64,000 bases of DNA from NCBI GenBank assembly GCA_001051155.2, contig JYIP02000005.1:4960001-5024000 (forward strand). The letters run 5' to 3'. Each line of letters begins with the position of its first letter. Position 1 is the stretch's first letter. This DNA comes from Chrysoporthe austroafricana. Taxonomy: Eukaryota > Ascomycota > Sordariomycetes > Diaporthales > Cryphonectriaceae. The notes under the pieces are model-generated. The model was not told the origin of the DNA. It did no database searches and was given only the letters and a program-made list of their open reading frames with translations. This document shows positions 1-9,534 of this stretch, piece by piece. The position numbers and the translations under genes are program-made.

Positions 1-2111
1 AGATGAAATCGGTCGTACCCTGGATGAGCGAACCGGCGAAGTAGAACGCGCCGTAGTTGAGCAGCAAGGCACCTTGGCTCGAAGTGAAGCTGCAGCCATA
101 GAAACTAGTCTTCTGCGCCTTGGCCACGAAAGCCACGGCAATCTGGTTCGACGTACTTGTATACGTGTTGGCAAAGTTGATGTTGTAGAAAGACAAGCTC
201 TTGGCATTGTACTGGGTCGACTGGAAGGCGGCGGTGGCTGCTGAGCCTCCTGCGCTAGACGCCACAGCCCCCGAAGTTTGAATCGTGACCAAGTTCGCGC
301 TATACGACAACGTGTTGTCTGTCTCTCCTCGAAAGACCGTGCTACCGATTCTCGAGATAATAATCTTCTCTGTGTACGTGCCAGCCAAGATGTATACGTA
401 CTGCGTGCTGGAATCAGAGGGCAGATCCAGCACGGCAGCAGCGATGCTAGTATAGTTGGCGCACGATCCCGATGGGCCTACGGTCTTGGCCGTCGAGGGG
501 ACAGACGATGGCAAGACACAGCCTGAAGTTGTCATCGATGCAGGGGAAGTCGAGGAGACCGCCGAGCTCAAAGTCGTTGAAGAGGCTGATGACAGGAGAG
601 TGGGGCTGGCCGAGCTAGACGTTTGGGACAATAATGCTATTAATGACGACGACGTTGCGCTTGAAGTAGACGACGTTGCGCTTGAAGTAGACAACGACGA
701 CGACGACGACGGAGATGTTGTAGATGAAGCTGATGCAGCTGATGCCAATGCGTCTTGAGCAGCATCCGCAGCCTGGATACGGGCAAGCACATCCTTATCA
801 ATCCACGAGGTTGACGATGTCGCCACGTTGGGGTACTGGTTCGAGAAAAAGCTCGGGATCTCGTACGTGCTTATCTGCGAAGCCTGTGTCACGTACGTGA
901 CATAACGCGCTCGTGCGACCGCGTTGTTAGTGTAGCTACCGGCACCTGAGGTCAAAAACTCGAAGTATGCATTGAGGGGCGACTGTGTCTTGGTGTCGAC
1001 CGAGGCACCGGAAGGCACTATGAAGCTCCCCATTGTGGAATTCCGGTAAACAGCGACAGAGCCGTTTTGATTCGCGGCAAACACATAGAAGGAGTTGGTG
1101 TAGCCTGTTTTTTGCACGAGAGAGCACGAGTCGAAGACGGTGGTTGAGTTGTACAAGACCGAATTGGAGGTGTAGCCCTGGGTGTACATCATCAGACCGC
1201 CGGACCTGGTCACGGTAAGCACGGTGTTGTAGATATAAAGCGAAGGGTAGGCATAGACTGCTTTATCCAGCGCCTCCATGTACGAATCAGCAACCAACGC
1301 AACGGCATTGCCACCTGTGATGGAGCCAGATCCGGCCGAGACAAACTGGCAAGCGTAGAAGGCGTGCTGGAGGCCCTTGATCGACACAGCACCAGCGGAG
1401 GAGCCGGAATTGGTGTTGTAGAAGTTGATATTTCTGAATGTGATGCCCTTGATCGAGGTAGACGAGATCGTCAGGGGAGCGGCCGCATTGTTAGAGATCG
1501 TGACCACGTTGTCAGCATAGCTGTTCGATGCACCTGCTTCTCCGACAATGGTGACTGCGGCCGTAGCAGATATCGTGATGCTATCGGTGTAGGTGCCGGC
1601 CTTGACAGTAACGGTCGGATAGCCATAGCTCTGCGCATACGAAATTGCGGAGCCGATGACGCTGAACTGGCCGCTTCCGTCGAGCGCGACAGTGATGATA
1701 GAGGGAGATGCTGTTGTCATGTTATTAGCGTAACCCAAACGGCGATAGCTTTGTGAACCCACCTGTTACAGTCGAGGAAGAAAGGGAAGAGGACGATGAG
1801 ACAGTATTGGAGGTCGTGGTGGTGCTCGATGCGACTGTTGTAGCTTGGGATGTAGACGATATCGATGAAGTAATGACCAGAGGTGTGGTAGTGCTAGATA
1901 CAGATGTTGTGCTTGAGGAAGTCGAGGAGGAGGCTGGAGAAGATGAAGAATCAGATGAAGGTGTAGTATCCTGGGCTGCTTCTAAGGCCAATGCTCCTGC
2001 CTGTCGACACGGTCGGACCTGCTTCGTTATGGTGGGCTCACCTTGCTGCGCTGTCGCCAAAGCTTGGAGAAGACCCAGCAGGGTCAACTGCCACTTCATA
2101 TTGCCAGACAA
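1..2111 (-). CDS. Secreted protein with two pectinesterase-like domains (3' end beyond the window)
   Basis: Minus strand, two exons: 2111-1763 and 1710 to the left edge. The 52-nt intron 1711-1762 (donor GTGGGT, branch GCTAATAA, acceptor ACAG) joins the frames exactly (phase 1). The start at 2111 opens MSGNMKWQLTLLGLLQALA; a start at 2099 (MKWQ...) gives a cleaner signal peptide. A Ser/Thr-rich segment (residues about 50-115) leads into a first beta-helix domain opening with the pectinesterase-like string VALDGSGQFSVIGSAI. A second Ser-rich linker (about residues 434-513, genomic 758-520) leads into a second domain that reaches the family motif GTTDFI at the very edge. The predicted role is de-esterification of pectin outside the cell. 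In domain 1 the equivalent segment reads EALDKAV: it keeps an Asp but loses the G-x-x-D-F-I context, so it may be inactive. At least 686 residues are visible. Family call is firm; substrate is not. Confidence 0.85.
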
Positions 2112-3872
2112 AGGCTTACTGCCCTTGTATCTTGGCTGACAAACACCTGGGGATCGATCGACGAGAGCGGCGATCCGTAGATGCTACACTCCAACAGATC
2201 AAGAGTTTGCACAGGGAAGACGCCGTTGATACTCATAACACGTTATAAATGCACCACTGCATCATGGCAGACACCTCCTGATTATAAGCACGAGACTCAG
2301 TCTACGATGTACATAGTCCCCAATAGTAAAGCTGATCTAGCCTGCGATCCCTGTCCCATCGTACCATAATCGCGGTAGGTTCGGCAGCCTCGCCCTTCAA
2401 GTCTCGGAAGGCTGGATAGCTGATATGCAGCCTCGGTTCATACCGACCTGGAGTCACGTCCATGCAGGGATCTAGCCTAGCTGTCAGACATAATAGTACT
2501 AGGGCCGTGCTGCGGCTTGCGGGCACAGGTATCGTTTTGAGGATAAACGCTTCTTGGCGAAATGATAAAGCCACCAATCATTTTCTAGGAGGACAAGGTC
2601 AGGCAGCCATGCTCCATGAAAAGAAAGGGGGGGGGGGGGAAATTAAGCATACTATGTAGGCAAAGCTCGCTCCCGGGTAGTGCACCAATTGCAAGTCGTT
2701 ATAGGTCAAAGAAAGGTGGATCTCCCCACGCTTCACGACTCTAGAAAATTTTCGAACCGAGGCAGCAGCGTGAAGACACGCAGTCTGGCCTCGTCCAGAA
2801 CGCTCATAGTAGGCTAGAACGCTTGGTGGCTTGAAGCTCTTGACTTCAGCACCTCGGCTATCGCTACCGATCGCTGAGCAATAGCATATACTTAAATTTA
2901 AAAGTTCATATATCCCCAGTGATAATTCCTTGCCAAAGATGAAAACAGATAACATATATCTTCACGAAAGGAATATGAAGAGCGCGTCTCGCTGGATCCA
3001 TCATATACTAGCACTCGATGAAAACCCGAGTTTCATTTTATTATATTTCTCTAGGACAAATTGCTTTATGATTCAGCCTAAGAAACGAAGAATGATTTTA
3101 GACTGGGAACAAACGCTTGGTTTTATGAATCTAGGCAGGCCCACGTGCTATGCGGTAGCTAAAATAAACTTTCCGACATGCCCGAGAAAGCCCCTTAAAG
3201 CGTAAGCAAATCCTTGGCAACAGATGGTGTCTATACTAATGTTTCCGAGCTTGGGGTGGACGTGGCCGGGCCCCCCCGTGCGGCCGATAAGCAAGGAAAA
3301 TGACAGGGAAGTTGTGGAATTAGGGTGACGGGAGAGATAGAGACGAGGGTACATGTGCTGAGTGACGGCGAGAATAGACGGCGGAAGAACAGCAGGTCAA
3401 GAGTACAGGCTCGAGACAAGAAAGAGCCGAAATTTATATCATAGGGTAATGGTCACACACCAAACCCTTGGGTTTAGATATAGCTGTACCTATGTGGTCG
3501 ATTGGATTTATATTAGCACTACAAGTCCGCGGATTATCCTCAGTGACAACATTAAATTCGTATTCGTATCTTCAATGTGCAATGATCATTAGCCTGTTTG
3601 CTATCCAAGTGGCGTTCCAAATGAATACTTAGATTGGGTACTTAGATTAACGGCTGAAGAGCAATTATGAAATTCATCTGATAGCAGGAAATATTTCAAT
3701 TTTATATGTCCCAGCTTTTGATCCATGGTTCACCTGACTCACCTATGATTCAGGTGATGCGTTAGATAACCCTAGCCCTGAACTACTGAGTCACCTTGCA
3801 TACCTTGACAATTCCTGTAAATAAATCGTTGAAATCCCGACCCTTGAAACACTTATCCACTGCAAGGTGAAA
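2112..3872. other. Intergenic region between the pectinesterase-like gene and the GMC gene
   Basis: I see no convincing gene. The short frames here (for example minus 2302-2577 and 2599-2955) have no recognisable motif and are not extended by plausible splicing. The region should hold the promoter of the pectinesterase-like gene (right to left from 2111) and the 3' flank of the GMC gene. A G run lies near 2628-2639 and a short C run near 3270. Confidence 0.6.
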
Positions 3873-5609
3873 CTAGTACAAATCCTTATGCTCGGCCTTG
3901 ATCATATCTGCACCTTTCTCGCCAATCATATAGACCGAGTTCTGAATGCGGCAATCTGGAATGACTGGCATAATGGAAGCGTCAATGATACGTAGACCTT
4001 TAATACCGTGTACCTTGAGCTTGGGGTCGACAACGCCCTGTCTGATGTTCTTAGACAGGCGATTGGTGCCGCAGGGGTGGAAAGCGGTCTGGCATCGATC
4101 AAGAACAGCCCGCTTCATCTCCTTGTCGTCATGAAGCGGCATATCCCATGGATACTCTGCCATGACAATGTCCTTGAAGCCTTCGCCTTTAGTTAGGACA
4201 TCATAGCTAAAGCGAATGCCTTCGCGCATAGCAATAATGTCAAGGTCATCCGCGAAAAAGTTGAGGTTGATGTTAGGCTGGACCAGGGGATCAGCGCTGT
4301 TGAGGGTCACTTCTCCCGGAGCAGATATAGGGCGGACGAGATCGACGACAATGCTTGTGTAGCAGCCCTCTTTAGGAACGGGGTAGTGCCACTGAAATGC
4401 GCTTCCGAACATGCAAACGAAGTCAAGCTCGAAGTGAGGCTGACCTTCCGGTGAGAAGGGGTCGCGCCCACCATTGGCTGCCTTGGCCTTGCGATATTCC
4501 GCGTCCTTCTCCAGGTACTTGTCGATGCGGGGGAAGCCGACCATCTCAAGAAGACCCGAGCCGACAGGGCCCGAATGATCCTTTTTGTAAGCGGACAGAG
4601 CCGCCGCATTCAGCGCGGTCTTGCGAAGCAGGTGGTTATCCATACCGTAGCCGTCCTTGACGCGGAGGACGAAGGGAACGCCGGGGTGGTCAATCAGATT
4701 CTGGCCGACATGAGGGGAGTCCAGGATGACATCGATGCGATGCTTCTGAAGCTCCTGTGCAGGGCCGACCCCGCTGAGCATCAGCAACTTGGGGCTCTCG
4801 AAGACTCCTTGGGACACGATGACCTCGCGTGTCGCGTAAAAGCTAAGCTCATTACCCAACGGGTCGATGACAGTGACGCCCTTGCAGGAGCGGTCGGCGC
4901 TGTTGATGATCAGACGCTTGGAATGAACCTGCGCGGCGATAGTGATGTTGGGCTTGTTCTTGACGAATAAAAAGCTTCCAGAACGCTGGCCCTTGTAGAT
5001 GCTGTCGACGCAGTGGGTGAGGCCGATCATTTCACCATCGTAGATGTTCTCGGTGATGGGTTCGCCGCGAGACTTCCAAGCCTTGGTGAGGGCATCCCGG
5101 AATGGCTTCATATCGTCGAGCAGCTCGGAGTGGGAAATAGGAATTGGTCCACCGGCGCCGATTTTAGCCAGATCCGGCGAGTAGAGCTTGGAGTCGTCGT
5201 GGTAAGTGGCACTCTTCCGGAGGTAAGGAACAAGAGGCTCCCAAGTCCACTCCTGGCCTCCGTACTCCCCCCATCGGTCAAAGGTAGGCTTACAGCCGGG
5301 AATCCAGGTGAAGTAGTTGAGAGATGAACTGCCACCAAGCGCCTTGCCACGAGTGTTAGGCTTCTCGATGCGCTCATAGTCGTCTCGTTTGACCATGGTG
5401 GTCTTGTAAGCCCAGTCGTGCTGGCTTCCTCGTAAGTCCATGGCCGATGAGGGGGTTGTGATCTCCGGGATCTCATCAGAGTTGGCCACACCCGCTTCGA
5501 CGATCAAGACGGTAACATTAGGGTTCTCGGCTAGACGGCCTGCTACGGTATTACCCGCAGTGCCACCGCCTACAATGATAAAGTCAAAGTGCGAACCATT
5601 TGTAGCCAT
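3873..5609 (-). CDS. GMC (glucose-methanol-choline) family FAD oxidoreductase
   Basis: Single exon, 578 residues from the ATG at 5609. That start is preferred over the in-frame ATG at 5693 because the FAD motif then sits at the N-terminus as is usual. Visible features: the dinucleotide-binding stretch IIVGGGTAGN (G14-x-G16-x-x-G19) ending in an acidic residue (LIVEAG); GMC signature 1 around GKALGGSSSLNY; signature 2 around SQGVFESPKLLMLSGVGP; and the C-terminal catalytic pair H511 (FHPCGTN) and N557 (RIQNSVYMIGEKGAD). His/Asn is one of the accepted pairs in the family. Such enzymes oxidise alcohols, sugars or related substrates, passing electrons to O2 (giving H2O2) or another acceptor. There is no signal peptide or C-terminal SKL-type peroxisomal signal. 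The substrate cannot be read from the sequence. The neighbouring catalase would suit a peroxide-forming oxidase. Confidence 0.92.
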   Translation of the reverse strand: MATNGSHFDFIIVGGGTAGNTVAGRLAENPNVTVLIVEAGVANSDEIPEITTPSSAMDLRGSQHDWAYKTTMVKRDDYERIEKPNTRGKALGGSSSLNYFTWIPGCKPTFDRWGEYGGQEWTWEPLVPYLRKSATYHDDSKLYSPDLAKIGAGGPIPISHSELLDDMKPFRDALTKAWKSRGEPITENIYDGEMIGLTHCVDSIYKGQRSGSFLFVKNKPNITIAAQVHSKRLIINSADRSCKGVTVIDPLGNELSFYATREVIVSQGVFESPKLLMLSGVGPAQELQKHRIDVILDSPHVGQNLIDHPGVPFVLRVKDGYGMDNHLLRKTALNAAALSAYKKDHSGPVGSGLLEMVGFPRIDKYLEKDAEYRKAKAANGGRDPFSPEGQPHFELDFVCMFGSAFQWHYPVPKEGCYTSIVVDLVRPISAPGEVTLNSADPLVQPNINLNFFADDLDIIAMREGIRFSYDVLTKGEGFKDIVMAEYPWDMPLHDDKEMKRAVLDRCQTAFHPCGTNRLSKNIRQGVVDPKLKVHGIKGLRIIDASIMPVIPDCRIQNSVYMIGEKGADMIKAEHKDLY

Positions 5610-5716
5610 TGCGCTGGTTAATTTCTTATGTGTTGTCTGGGGAGGGTGTATAGTATCTGTGATGGGGTCGTCAGCCAGAATCGTCCTCAGCATTTCAACG
5701 GCAGGTCCGGCCTCAA

Positions 5717-5722
5717 TTTATA
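5717..5722 (-). promoter_or_regulatory. TATA-like element upstream of the GMC gene
   Basis: TATAAA reads on the minus strand about 105 bp upstream of the preferred GMC start at 5609. The spacing suits a fungal core promoter with a short 5' leader. It is a single short match, so only suggestive. Confidence 0.35.
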
Positions 5723-6830
5723 ATCATCTCTGCTTATCATTTCCAAGCTGTTTTCATCAACATGAAAGTTTGACTATCCTACACTACGTTGCATGGCGAG
5801 GGGTTGTCCCAACGGAAGCAAAATAAAATATTACCTATTGAAAGCTGGGCTCCTCATCACCTGCAACTCATTGGCCAATTACTCTTTCCAGAACTGGCGA
5901 TACTATTGCGAACGCGTCATTTTATCACTCAATTGTTTCTGTTTTATTTGCATGTGAATGTTTGACCCCGTCTGCTTGTTCAGCTGCCGTTCGGCACGAT
6001 ATCTTGCTTGTTGCCCTTCTGGGTAGTACTTAGGAGATCCTTCGTCATTTCCGGAACAGACGGAGATGACATGAATCGAAAGCGTTTTGAGAAAGTCACT
6101 ACGGTCCAAAGCTGAAGGTTGCAATATCACGCATAACCCCGCCATCATCAAGCCTCGGTAGGAGAGGAGAGAGTTTGGGATTGACGGGTCTCAAAATCAA
6201 AGATCGTGTTGTATATTGAATTTTTGGACTTGGGACTCAGATGATAAGTCTTGGAGGGGCTGCGAGCCAGCAAACTATTCACAAGAGGCCACACATGTTT
6301 GCTGTGAGGATTCACGGTAGTTAGGCCGCTTACAAACTAGTATGACGTAGTATGACGCAGCTGTCAGCCTGCCAAAAAGATTAAACTTTCGCTACGGTGT
6401 GTTCTACTTAGTAGGCCGCCCGCTAATGGTATCTCCGCATACGACAGACCATACTGTTTCAGGTAATACTATTGAGCAAATCAGCTGGCCCTCTTCCTGT
6501 TACGATGCCATTGGAATTTTTTCCGCTACGACACCTCCACTAAACCTTGGACCCTCTTGCCTGGCACGCTTAGTCAAGACATTTGATGGTGAGGTTCTAC
6601 AATGGACAGCGCTAATATGGAATCTTGGTGATGATCGAATTACTCATAGGCCATTGGTTTCTAAACAGGCTGATTTCAGTGTTTTATATTGCATCTAGAA
6701 ACTACATTCTGTGTATATCCTGAACCAATTTTCCAAAGACAAGAGACTGTGAATTAAGATCCAAAACAAGAGTATCCATCAGGGTGATCTTCGTGGCCTG
6801 TCTTGCCAGATTAGCCCCGTGATGAACCAT
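5723..6830. other. Intergenic region between GMC and catalase genes
   Basis: About 1.1 kb separating two genes on the same strand. It should contain the GMC promoter and the catalase 3' flank. A CCAAT pentamer is visible in the GGCCAATTACTC stretch near 5873-5882. I see no coding sequence with supporting motifs; the 82- and 99-codon frames here look like chance. Confidence 0.5.
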
Positions 6831-9013
6831 TCAGACCAGTAGAGCCTCTACGCCTTTTTGGATGCGCAACGCAAGGGTCCTATCAACTTTGGAGAATAGT
6901 TCTGTAATAAAACTTGTCAGCCTCGCGAGGGTAGCAGATTGCATTCTTTAGCGGCAGGCGCATACCATACACCATGATCCGAAGCTTGGCGTTGGTAACC
7001 TTGGCAAGGTTATCAGCAACGTTGCCAACGAAACGATCTTGGTGACCTGGCTCTCGTCCCAGGACAGCCCAGAGACCGGCTGCCTGTTCAAAATCCTCTG
7101 GTCCGACCTCGCTAGTGAAGCTTGAGACCTCACCAGCCCACTTCTCGTGCTCCGTGAGAGTACTCAGGATCCCGCCCCTGCTAGCGACTTTGAATGTGGT
7201 GGGCCGCAGCATGGATCCAACGTAATTAGGGTCATCACCATAATTATCAGAGAAGTTCATGAATCCATCACGCTCGAAAGGAGTGTAGACCGGGGCATGG
7301 GCTCGATTGGTGGGAAGCTGTTGGTAGTTCACACCGAGGCGATAACGAGCGGCGTCGGGGTACGAAAACATTCGCGCTTGCAACACTGCGGGATGAACCA
7401 CTATTAGCCGTGAACCTAGATAGAAGGTAAGGGAAACAATGACTTCGTGGAAGTGGGTACTGAACTCGGATCTGCTGAAGGCGCCCAGCCAGGGACCATA
7501 GTGGAAGGCGAAAAGGCCGCCTGCTCAATGTCGGTGAAATAGTTTCGCGGCTATGGTAGCGCAAGAGAGATATTTCATTAGCTGTCTGCGTCCTCGAAGT
7601 GTTGTTGATTCCCGCAAGGCGAAACCGAACTGAAGGTGCCCTTACATTACGATTGAGCGTCAAATGGCCAATTTGTCTCAGCGGAAAGTCATGATGAGGC
7701 CACACCTTAGTCATATCGAAGATATTCCACTTATAGTTCTCGGCCTCCTCAGGCGACATCACCTGAACATAGATGTTCCAGGTAGGATAGTCGCCCTTTT
7801 CGATAGCCTGGAATAGATCATCAACCAAATAATCGGGATTCTCGCCGGAAATTTGGACAGCGGTCTCGCGTTCCAGATTTTTAATTCCAATCTGGGTCTT
7901 GATGTGAACCTTGATATAATGGAACGAACCGTCCTGCAAATTATCCCCAGTCAGCTGCCGAGATACAGACTTGAGAGCAAGGAAAGCCTTTTGTATGCTC
8001 CTTTTTATGCTTGCCTCTTTGGTGAACTTGTAAGTATGTCCGCTGTATGCATTCATGTGGCGAAGCGAGGCTGGTGTTCCCCTGTCGCTAAACAGATGCA
8101 TGAGTTCATGTATGCCTTCCGGGCTGCCCACATGGAAACTAGAATTGCATGATTAGTCATGTCAGATTATGGAGACTTCGGAATATCTACTAACTCCCAG
8201 AACTGTTCAATGTGTTAGTGACGGATCGAAATATCACATGCAGCACTGCGCTACTTTACCATATTAGGGTCCGGCTTGTTGGTACGAGGATGTCTCTTGT
8301 GCGAGCGATTGAGAGATGGGAACTTAATCGGGTCGCGAACGAAGAATATAGGCTACGAGAAATGTTATCAGAAGACTTTGATCCTTTCTTCTCTCATATC
8401 AAGAGCCGGTGTCAAAGGGGGGGGGGGGACAACTGACTGTATTATTAAACACCCAGTCCAGATTTCCTTCGTCGGTGTACAGCTTCATCGCCCACCCGTG
8501 GACGTCGCGTACGGTGTCCGCTGAGCCACGTTCTGGTCCTACGGTCGAGACGCGGAGGAGGACCTCTGTCTTCTTGCCAATAGTGTTGAGGAAGCTGGCG
8601 GAGGTGAGATCCGTGCAGTCATGGGTGCATTCAAATATGCCATAGGCACTACCATGGAACCACTGTTATTAGCCCCTTGAGCAGAATCACTCAATACAAG
8701 TTGTCTTGTTAGATTTACCCGGCGGCTTTGGCGTGGACAACACTTTAGCGAGGAGGTGTTAGCATTATTAGGGGAGCAGTAAGATGCAGTTGCTATACTT
8801 GCCGCTCAGGAATCCTCTCGCGAGCAAAGTGGGCCAGCGTCTCGATGAGCTGCGTATCCTGCAACAGGATCAGGCCACCGCCCGAACCATTTCGAAGCTG
8901 GACGCTCGTTGTATTCCGGGGGTACGGACATCCTGACAAGGAGTTAGCTGTTAGGCTATGAAGCTAAAGAGATCGGAAAAACAACCTTCAGCAAGGGTGT
9001 AGTCGGATGACAT
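6831..9013 (-). CDS. Catalase, small-subunit haem type (493 residues, 11 exons)
   Basis: Breaks 2 H2O2 down to 2 H2O and O2. Exons, 5' to 3' on the minus strand: 9013-8986, 8932-8803, 8742-8719, 8648-8438, 8352-8260, 8202-8195, 8138-8015, 7933-7646, 7550-7466, 7385-6966, 6901-6831. They sum to 1482 nt with every junction in phase. The start reads [16 protein letters not shown] and the end [20 protein letters not shown]. Key residues: the distal His at about 56 (VVHAKAAG), Asn at about 129 (FNNTPIFFVRD) and the proximal haem Tyr at about 339 ([14 protein letters not shown]). Length and these landmarks match small-subunit monofunctional catalases. There is no signal peptide or obvious peroxisomal tail, so it is probably cytosolic. 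Introns at 8743-8802 and 7934-8014 use GC donors, and exon 8195-8202 is an 8-nt microexon; both are needed to restore conserved sequence. The intron at 7386-7465 has a weak GT donor (GTTCAG). Divergent from the regulator gene at 9535. Confidence 0.95.
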
Positions 9014-9534
9014 GGTGTGCTCCTATAGAAGAGTGAAGCTCAAGCCGAAGCCGTGCTCGATGGGTTCGCTGGAGTTCGAGTGAGAGGCATGGAAAATAAG
9101 TTGTGGCTCAAGAGGCTTTGGTCAAACAAAGGGACAGATGGAGGGTTTATCAATCAGTAGCTCCCCATAGGCTTCGAAGTATTGCGTCGTCGCGACTTAG
9201 ATGGCATCCCTGTTCACTTCTGAGGCTACCGTACTCCGCTGCATTGGGTATGTCTAACAACGAATTGAGAGGCCTAAGTACACAAGATTGAGCGCAATCT
9301 GGTTGGCCGAATAGTACTGCCCGGTATAGTATAGCGAGCGGGTCGATCAGGGCTAGCGCAAGTCGGAAGCATCGCACGAATTAGGGCTTGGCCAAAGCCC
9401 CCTTGCCAGAGGTTGTGCAGGCTAAAGTAGTCAGCACTGTGACGACGCTCCACACATGTTCACTCCCTGTGGGCTATGCACTCCTGCTTCATGCTCTCGA
9501 CACAGTCAGACGACGTTACCCTTTGCTTTGCCAA
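9014..9534. promoter_or_regulatory. Shared divergent intergenic region: catalase (left) and Fungal_trans_2 regulator (right)
   Basis: The 521 bp between the catalase ATG at 9013 (minus) and the preferred regulator ATG at 9535 (plus) must hold both promoters. An in-frame ATG at 9388 would lengthen the regulator by 49 residues and shorten this region, but those residues look like translated leader. I did not identify a specific binding site. Confidence 0.5.

Noticed and set aside
1753..2139. Acidic plus-strand frames (also 456-758) over the pectinesterase-like gene
   Set aside because: They are the complements of Ser/Thr-rich linkers of the minus-strand gene.
2302..2955. Two minus-strand frames of 91 and 118 codons
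   Set aside because: No motifs, no signal peptide, no splicing partner; judged chance.
5610..5693. Upstream ATG giving a 606-residue GMC protein
   Set aside because: The extra 28 residues precede the FAD motif without any family-like feature or signal peptide.
7268..7645. Long minus-strand frame continuing past LTLNRN in the catalase
   Set aside because: The sequence after the GTAAGG donor is intron 7551-7645 and then out-of-frame exon.
8790..8805. A GT donor (GTATAG) four bases into the GC-AG intron of the catalase
   Set aside because: Using it breaks the frame before VVHAK; only the GC donor restores the conserved sequence.
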